Assembly: GCA_964440345.1 (NCBI GenBank) | Contig: CAYTSA010000117.1 | Span: forward strand, 1-10,738 | Reading direction: 5' to 3' | Source of the DNA: CAYTSA01 sp964440345 | GTDB lineage: Bacteria > Desulfobacterota > Desulfovibrionia > Desulfovibrionales > Desulfovibrionaceae | DNA: 10,738 nucleotides | Shown: in pieces, positions 6,517 to 10,738 of the stretch | How positions within the stretch are numbered: the first letter of the stretch is position 1 | How the letters are laid out: every line of letters begins with the position of its first letter | Program-made: the position numbers and the translations under genes | The notes under the pieces: model-generated | What the model was told of the DNA's origin: nothing | What the model saw: the letters and a program-made list of their open reading frames with translations, nothing else | The model's database searches: none

Positions 6517-8253
6517 ATGGATAAGATTCTGCGTATTGTCATGGACCCCCAGGGGTCTCCGGTCATTAAGGAAGAACAGATAGGCGATTACGCCGGCCTG
6601 GGCGGTCGTGGCTTGACGTCTGCCATCATCAACAAAGAAGTGCCGGCTGATTGCCACGCTCTTGGGCCGGAAAACAAGCTGGTCATCGCTCCTGGTTTAT
6701 TGAGTGGTTGCGGCGCAGCCAATGCCGGCCGTTTGTCGGTGGGCTGCAAATCCCCGCTGACCGGGACCATCAAAGAAGCCAACGCCGGCGGCCAGGCAGC
6801 CAACACACTGGCCAAGCTGGGCTACGCCGCCATTATTTTTGAAGGCCTGGCGGCCAAAGACAAGCTTTACATTGTCCGCATCGACAAAGATTGCGTGAAT
6901 GTGGAAGAAGCCAACGAACTGAAGGGCCTGACCAACTATCAACTGATGGACAAGTTTTTGCCTGAATATGAAAAGAAAGGCTGCATGATGTCCATCGGCA
7001 CAGCCGGCGAAATGCGCATGTCCAACTCCACGGTGGCTGTGACAGACGTGGAGGGCCGTCCGACCCGTCACGCTGGCCGCGGCGGCGTAGGAGCTGTCAT
7101 GGGCTCCAAAGGGATCAAGGCCATTGTGCTTAACGGCGAAGGCGTCAAAAACTGGGAGCCGGCCAATCCTGAAGCTTTTAAAGCCGCCAACAAGACGTTT
7201 GTGGAAGGTCTGCGCAAGCACCCGGTCACTGGCGAAGGTCTGCCTGCATACGGCACCAACGTGCTGACTAACGTTATCAACGAAGCCGGGGCCTACCCCA
7301 CCAACAACTTCACCACCGGCCAGTTTGACGGCGCCTCCGCCATTAGCGGCGAAGCCCAGGCTGAGCTGGAAATCAAGCGCGGCGGTTCCGCCACCCACGG
7401 CTGCCACCGCGGCTGCGTGATGAACTGCTCCGGCATTTACTATGACAAATCAGGCAAGTACCTGACCAAGCAGCCTGAATACGAAACTGTTTGGGCCCAC
7501 GGCGGCAACTGCGGCATCAGCGATCTGGACACCATTGCCATGCTGGATCGTTTGGACGACGACTACGGTCTTGACACCATAGAAATGGGCGCCACCATTG
7601 GCGTGGCCATGGAAGCCGGGGTTATCGAATTCGGCGACTGCGAAGGCGCCATCAACCTGGTGCACGAAGTGGGCAAGGGCACGCACCTGGGCCGTATTCT
7701 GGGCCAGGGCACAGCCGGCGCCGCCAAAGCCTTCGGCATTGAGCGCGCCCCGGTAGTCAAGGGACAGGCCATGCCTGCCTACGACCCCCGCGCCGTTAAG
7801 GGTGTTGGCGTAACCTACGCCACCTCCACCATGGGCGCAGACCACACCGCGGGGTATGCTGTGGCCACCAACATTCTGAAGGTTGGCGGCGACGTAGATC
7901 CTCTTACTGCAAAAGGCCAGGCTGCGCTGTCCCAGAACCTGCAGGTCGCTACTGCTGCGGTGGACGCCACCGGCATGTGTTTGTTTATCGCCTTTGCCGT
8001 GTTGGACCAGCCGGAAACCTTCCAGGCGCTCATCGACCTGTTGAACGCCGCTTATGGGTGGAATCTGACCGCCGACGACGTAGTGGAATACGGCAAGTCC
8101 GTTCTGCGCAATGAAAAAGACTTCAACCGGCGGGCCGGCTTCACCAAAGAGCATGACCGGCTGCCGCGTTACTTTCAGCGTGAAACTCTGGCGCCCCACG
8201 GCGTTACCTTTGACGTATCAGACGCAGATCTCGACTCCGTTCTCGACTTCTAG
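6517..8253 (+). CDS. aor: Tungsten aldehyde:ferredoxin oxidoreductase
   Basis: A 578-aa enzyme of the AOR family, which oxidises aldehydes to carboxylates with a tungsten (or molybdenum) bis-pterin cofactor and one [4Fe-4S] cluster, passing electrons to ferredoxin in the cytoplasm. Family features in order: GGRGLTSAII near residue 25, the cofactor-binding N-terminal region with SVGCKSPLTG and EANAGG, RHAGRGGVGAVMGSKGIKAIV, a cluster motif with Cys296, Cys300 and Cys304, YDPRAVKGVGVTYATSTMGADHTAGY, and a fourth Cys (488) in DATGMC. Length is close to the family norm (about 600). The cluster spacing is C-x3-C-x3-C, not C-x2-C-x3-C as in the Pyrococcus enzyme; I believe this variant also occurs in other AOR homologues. 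The start is set by AGGAGG six bases upstream; an in-frame ATG at 6454 lacks one. Substrate unknown; no pterin or tungstate-transport gene is in the window. Confidence 0.95.
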   Translation: MDKILRIVMDPQGSPVIKEEQIGDYAGLGGRGLTSAIINKEVPADCHALGPENKLVIAPGLLSGCGAANAGRLSVGCKSPLTGTIKEANAGGQAANTLAKLGYAAIIFEGLAAKDKLYIVRIDKDCVNVEEANELKGLTNYQLMDKFLPEYEKKGCMMSIGTAGEMRMSNSTVAVTDVEGRPTRHAGRGGVGAVMGSKGIKAIVLNGEGVKNWEPANPEAFKAANKTFVEGLRKHPVTGEGLPAYGTNVLTNVINEAGAYPTNNFTTGQFDGASAISGEAQAELEIKRGGSATHGCHRGCVMNCSGIYYDKSGKYLTKQPEYETVWAHGGNCGISDLDTIAMLDRLDDDYGLDTIEMGATIGVAMEAGVIEFGDCEGAINLVHEVGKGTHLGRILGQGTAGAAKAFGIERAPVVKGQAMPAYDPRAVKGVGVTYATSTMGADHTAGYAVATNILKVGGDVDPLTAKGQAALSQNLQVATAAVDATGMCLFIAFAVLDQPETFQALIDLLNAAYGWNLTADDVVEYGKSVLRNEKDFNRRAGFTKEHDRLPRYFQRETLAPHGVTFDVSDADLDSVLDF

Positions 8254-8260
8254 CATAGCA

Positions 8261-8307
8261 GCAAAGCAATGCGCTGGGGGGCAGCCTGCCTCCCGGCGCT
8301 TCTTTGC
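8261..8307 (+). terminator. Long dyad after aor, possible terminator
   Basis: GCAAAG (8261-8266) pairs with CTTTGC (8302-8307). Inside it, a 14-bp arm (8271-8284, G-rich) pairs with 8286-8299, allowing two G-U pairs. The inner stem is followed by TTCTTT, a weak U tract. It fills almost the whole gap between the aor stop and the next ATG (8311), so it could end or attenuate the aor transcript or mask the next ribosome site. Confidence 0.6.
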
Positions 8308-8310
8308 ATC

Positions 8311-8793
8311 ATGATACCTTTAAAATTCACACATCATGTTGCATCGCAGCAACCCGATGTCCCTGCGCCGGACTGGTGCGCGGCGGTTATTGTTCTCGCT
8401 GGCCAGCCCTCGTGCGTGCAGAATTTTCTGCCCCTGTTGCAAAACGGCCCGGAGGCCTGGATACAGTTGGAGAATATCGATGAGGCCGTGCAGACCGTGC
8501 TGGACCCTGAATCGCTGCAACACGCAGGCGGCGGCGAGGCGGGCGGCTGGGCTGCTGTCCGGTTGACGCCAAACGCCGTCCAGAACCTGGACACGGCTGC
8601 CGCCGTTTTTGCCAAGGGCGTGGTTATTCCCTGCACTGAGGCTTACGCGGTGCTCGCCAATGCGTCAGCGGGCTTTTTCCAAAGTCTGCAGTCCATGACC
8701 GTGAACGGCGTGCCTGTAAACATGGACCAGGAAGAACTCACTTTTCCCAATACTGACAGGCTGGTGCTGCTGCGCTGTGTGTGCTGTGCATGA
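8311..8793 (+). CDS. Hypothetical protein downstream of aor
   Basis: A 160-aa protein of no family I recognise, mostly soluble, with no signal peptide or membrane segment. Four Cys are present outside the end, and the C-terminus is RLVLLRCVCCA. The last 30 residues (TVNGVPVN...LTFPNTDRLVLL) faintly recall the end of MoaD/ThiS-like proteins, which often accompany AOR genes, but the terminal Gly-Gly they need is absent, so I do not claim this. The start is uncertain: the ATG at 8311 lies four bases after the dyad and has no Shine-Dalgarno, while the ATG at 8269 lies inside the dyad. Codon use with GC-rich third positions over the whole length supports coding. The next gene may begin at a GTG (8777) overlapping its end. 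Confidence 0.7.
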   Translation: MIPLKFTHHVASQQPDVPAPDWCAAVIVLAGQPSCVQNFLPLLQNGPEAWIQLENIDEAVQTVLDPESLQHAGGGEAGGWAAVRLTPNAVQNLDTAAAVFAKGVVIPCTEAYAVLANASAGFFQSLQSMTVNGVPVNMDQEELTFPNTDRLVLLRCVCCA

Positions 8794-8836
8794 TCTGTGC
8801 TTGCCACAAGCCGCCAGCCCGTTTACACAGACAGAC

Positions 8837-9154
8837 ATGGTTTTTGATCACATACGAGAATACATCCCTGGCGCAGCCGCGGCCTTGTCCGGCTGGGACG
8901 GCTGGCCCTTTAGCGGCTATGGCTACGAAGGCGGGATACTGCCCTCGCTGGCCAGATTTGCCTTTGTTTTTGTGCTTATCGCTGTGTTGGCGCTCATTTT
9001 GCGCTTGCTTTACGGTCCCAAGGGGCCGTTGCGAGGCAAGGGCTGGGAGACCATTAAAGAGGCTCGGGAGCGCGAGGAGCGCGAACGAGAGGGCGGCGCT
9101 GACTCGGTAAAATTTGAACAGCCTGCGGACAAAGACCGCGACGCGTCATGCTGA
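8837..9154 (+). CDS. Small one-pass membrane protein
   Basis: A 105-aa protein of unknown function. Residues 1-35 (MVFDHIREYIPGAAAALSGW and GYGYEGG) are followed by one hydrophobic segment (LARFAFVFVLIAVLALILRL), then a charged tail KGWETIKEAREREEREREGG that is likely helical and cytoplasmic. No enzyme motif is seen. The ATG at 8837 is chosen because it gives a compact protein; a GTG at 8777 in the same frame would add 20 residues and overlap the preceding gene, and neither has a clear ribosome site. Its last codons overlap the start of the HD-domain gene by 7 nt, so the two are probably translated together and may act together. Confidence 0.7.
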   Translation: MVFDHIREYIPGAAAALSGWDGWPFSGYGYEGGILPSLARFAFVFVLIAVLALILRLLYGPKGPLRGKGWETIKEAREREEREREGGADSVKFEQPADKDRDASC

Positions 9155-9954
9155 CCACTGATCTGCGCCGTGAAATGGACGGTCATCTGGGTGATTTTGA
9201 GCAATTGGCCGCGGACTATCGTCAGGAACTGCCCGAAGATCAGCAAAACATAGACCTGAAGCGGGAGCACAGCCTGCGCGTGTTGGCCAACGCGGCGCTG
9301 ATAGCCAACAGTGAACGGTTTGCCGCGTTCGAGCGCCGAGCCGCGTTGCTGGCTGCATTGTACCACGACACAGGCCGGTTTCCGCAATATGCGGCGTACA
9401 AGACTTTTCGGGACGCAGAGTCCGAGAACCACGGCCAGCTGGGCGTGAAAACCCTGCGTCAACGGGAGCTGCCCACAGGCGCGCCGCCGGACATGCAGCG
9501 GCTTGTGCGCTCTGCCGTGATGCTGCACAATCGGCGGTATTTACCGGAGCGCATATCCCCGCAACTGGCGGCTGTGACCATGGCCGTGCGGGACGCAGAC
9601 AAGCTGGACATCATGCGGGTGATGCTGGAGCATTTTAGCCGGACCGAATACCAGAACCCGGTGGTGACGCTGTCTGTGAAAGACGATCCAAAGCAGTATA
9701 CAGCATTGCTCTACAGCCAGGTGATGTCTGGCGAATTGGGCGACTACGCATCCATGAAGTGGGTAAATGACTTTAAATTGATGTTGCTCAGCTGGGCGTA
9801 CGGCATGCACTTTGCCGCGGGAAGACGGCTGCTGCTGGAAAGGAATCTTGCCGGCCAGCTGCTGGACACCATGACGCAAATGCCCAACATAACGCCGTTG
9901 CGGGAAAAAGTGTTGGCCGACCTGGAAAACGCGACGGAGGACGACGGCGTCTGA
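9148..9954 (+). CDS. HD-domain metal-dependent phosphohydrolase
   Basis: A 268-aa soluble protein of the HD superfamily, whose members hydrolyse phosphate esters, often of nucleotides, using bound metals. The metal ligands appear in order: His41 (KREHSLRV), His73-Asp74 (ALYHDTGRF), His95 (SENHGQLG), His127 (VMLHNRRY) and Asp149 or Asp151 (VRDADKLDIM). The extra His95 and His127 suggest a two-metal site. There is no second domain, GYP motif or membrane segment. The substrate cannot be told from the sequence. The ATG at 9148 overlaps the end of the small membrane-protein gene in another frame and lacks a good Shine-Dalgarno, which fits translational coupling. It is the last gene of this run. 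Confidence 0.88.
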   Translation: MLTTDLRREMDGHLGDFEQLAADYRQELPEDQQNIDLKREHSLRVLANAALIANSERFAAFERRAALLAALYHDTGRFPQYAAYKTFRDAESENHGQLGVKTLRQRELPTGAPPDMQRLVRSAVMLHNRRYLPERISPQLAAVTMAVRDADKLDIMRVMLEHFSRTEYQNPVVTLSVKDDPKQYTALLYSQVMSGELGDYASMKWVNDFKLMLLSWAYGMHFAAGRRLLLERNLAGQLLDTMTQMPNITPLREKVLADLENATEDDGV

Positions 9955-10130
9955 TTCTCTGCAGACCGCCGATGCATCTGTTATGTAGCGCCTACACTGA
10001 AAAAGTTTTTTGCAGCTGTTCACAAATACGAACGCAAGGTGCAAAAAAACAATATTAACGTGAAGATAGGGCGCGCTGGAGTTTGAATTGTTTGAGGCAA
10101 CGCAGCCGTGGTGGATTTTTTTACAGCCTG
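9955..10130. other. Convergent intergenic region
   Basis: This gap lies between the HD-domain gene and the convergent small minus-strand gene. It holds a short dyad TGTAG-CGC-CTACA (9984-9996), then AAAAAGTTTTTT (10000-10011) and further A/T runs. It may serve as a weak two-way terminator, but no stem of convincing strength is adjacent to a T run. No gene is seen. Confidence 0.4.
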
Positions 10131-10379
10131 CTACCCCCGCGCGGAGATAAGCGTGCCAGTCAAGCGCTCCAGCACCTCTCCGGCGGACTCGAACACAAAA
10201 GGCGTGATCGGCCTTTCGCCCACGTGCACGGCCAGCGGCATGGATGGGCCCATATGCTGCGTTGCCTTACGGGCCTTGTACTGCATCATGAGCATATTGC
10301 TCATGTTGTTGTCGGCGTTTCGAGCAACTTTGGCAATGGTTTCCCAGTTTTCCTGAATGATGGCTCTTGTCGAAGGCAT
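10131..10379 (-). CDS. Small hypothetical protein, 82 aa
   Basis: A small soluble protein that I do not recognise. It starts MPSTRAIIQENWETIAKVAR and is Met- and Asn-rich in the middle (NADNNMSNMLMMQYKARKAT), probably helical, followed by a region with possible strands (PLAVHVGERPITPFVFES) and a final helix. It has no signal peptide, membrane segment or Cys. The start at 10379 is supported by AAGGAG seven bases upstream on the minus strand; an upstream in-frame ATG at 10433 lies at the promoter -10 and is unlikely. The overlapping plus-strand frames lack ribosome sites and are judged not to be genes. It stands alone, with its own promoter, and is convergent with the HD-domain gene. Function unknown. 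Confidence 0.75.
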   Translation of the reverse strand: MPSTRAIIQENWETIAKVARNADNNMSNMLMMQYKARKATQHMGPSMPLAVHVGERPITPFVFESAGEVLERLTGTLISARG

Positions 10380-10423
10380 GGCCTGCTCCTTGTGCAATTT
10401 TTTTTTTCGCTGACCTGTATTGA

Positions 10424-10452
10424 TATATAACACAGGGCGCTGTGGTTGAAAA
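10424..10452 (-). promoter_or_regulatory. Possible promoter of the small minus-strand gene
   Basis: On the minus strand, TTTTCA (10452-10447), a 17-nt spacer and TATATA (10429-10424). Transcription would start near 10417, about 38 nt before the ATG. The -35 is weak, and tandem repeats lie directly upstream, which suggests possible help from an activator. Confidence 0.45.
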
Positions 10453-10475
10453 GGGCTTGTCTCAGGGCTTGTCTC
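10452..10475. repeat. Tandem 12-bp direct repeat
   Basis: AGGGCTTGTCTC occurs twice with no gap (10452-10463 and 10464-10475). It abuts the -35 of the promoter at 10424-10452, at about one helical turn per copy, so it could be a regulator binding site or a simple duplication. Confidence 0.8.
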
Positions 10476-10738
10476 AGTTTCCTCTATCCCCCTTCAAAAA
10501 ATAAAAATACCTCGTTGTGTCTGAAAAACCAGACAAATAGAATGCTTTTGCAAACACAAATCTTTCACCAACGAGGCGTCGCCGCCATGCTCAATGGAGC
10601 AACAAGACGAGCAACAATCAAAGCGGGCGACTATCAAAGCGGGCGACCGCAAGGGTCGCCCCTACACTATGACCTATTAATGTATGTGGCTATGCAGCTA
10701 GCTCCGAATAGTGGTAATTAATGCGGCAATGGTTGTTT
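10476..10738. other. Non-coding tract with nested inverted repeats
   Basis: No credible gene is seen here. An 8-bp perfect inverted repeat CCTCGTTG (10510-10517) and CAACGAGG (10569-10576) encloses a 6-bp hairpin TGTCTG/CAGACA (10518-10523, 10530-10535) and an 8-bp palindrome TTTGCAAA. Further right lie the direct repeat and hairpin at 10617-10661. The last 75 bases show nothing recognisable. Confidence 0.5.
10617..10661. repeat. 15-bp direct repeat ending in a strong hairpin
   Basis: ATCAAAGCGGGCGAC occurs at 10617-10631 and again at 10633-10647. The second copy runs into GGGCGACC, GCAAG, GGTCGCCC, an 8-bp hairpin (10641-10661), followed by CCTACA. The GGGCGACC...GGTCGCCCCTAC sequence resembles a small dispersed palindromic repeat that I have seen between genes in many bacteria. 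No T run follows, so it is not a standard terminator. Confidence 0.6.

Noticed and set aside
8269..8310. Longer start (ATG 8269) for the gene after aor
   Set aside because: The codon lies inside the long dyad and has no ribosome site; the extra residues look like translated hairpin.
8690..8793. MoaD/ThiS-like C-terminus of the 160-aa protein
   Set aside because: Only a faint likeness (VNG...DRLVLL); the essential terminal Gly-Gly is absent and the rest of the protein does not fit.
9984..10012. Rho-independent terminator for the HD-domain gene
   Set aside because: The stem is only 5 bp and the T run begins nine or more bases after it.
10083..10430. Plus-strand ORFs of 115 and 82 aa over the small minus-strand gene
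   Set aside because: They have no ribosome site, and the minus-strand frame has a good AAGGAG and a plausible promoter.
1..10738. CRISPR array or tRNA/rRNA genes
   Set aside because: No regularly spaced repeats, tRNA cloverleaf or rRNA segments were seen on either strand.

Overview
The window looks like a chromosomal segment of a sulfate-reducing bacterium of the Desulfovibrio group (Desulfobacterota, formerly Deltaproteobacteria). The DNA is GC-rich, and the genes pair a stand-alone bacterial oligosaccharyltransferase (PglB/STT3), a pseudouridine synthase fused to dephospho-CoA kinase, and a tungsten-type aldehyde:ferredoxin oxidoreductase. The taxon is an inference from gene content; no rRNA or tRNA gene is present.

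Left edge (1-504): on the minus strand lies the 5' part of a group II intron that I assign to the IIC (bacterial class C) type. It starts with GTGCG directly after a strong Rho-independent terminator, which is the classic target of this class. The conserved 5' RNA domains are joined almost directly to the C-terminal maturase motif EWIRRRLRNILWRHWK, so most of the reverse-transcriptase ORF is deleted. The element runs off the left edge.

539-1411 (minus): a secreted or surface protein with an N-terminal signal peptide and a C-terminal sorting-type tail (Asp tract, Ser-Gly-Cys, hydrophobic segment, Arg cluster). It has its own sigma70-like promoter and a UUCG-loop terminator. A 493-nt divergent intergenic region with little recognisable content separates it from a plus-strand operon.

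1905-6294 (plus): pglB overlaps the RluD-CoaE fusion gene by 4 nt, and a rhomboid protease follows 2 nt later. PglB keeps its metal and sequon-loop acidic residues, but has WWSFG instead of WWDYG and Tyr where Campylobacter PglB has the arginine that reads the acidic -2 residue.

6411-9954 (plus): a good sigma70 promoter and a leader with a hairpin precede the aldehyde:ferredoxin oxidoreductase. After a 47-bp dyad come three poorly characterised genes: an unknown 160-aa protein, a one-pass membrane protein, and an HD-domain metal hydrolase that overlaps its predecessor.

10131-10738: a small minus-strand gene of unknown function has a plausible promoter with two tandem 12-bp repeats just upstream. 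Beyond it is a 250-nt non-coding tract with a nested inverted-repeat structure, a 15-bp direct repeat and a GGGCGACC/GGTCGCCC hairpin typical of small dispersed repeats.
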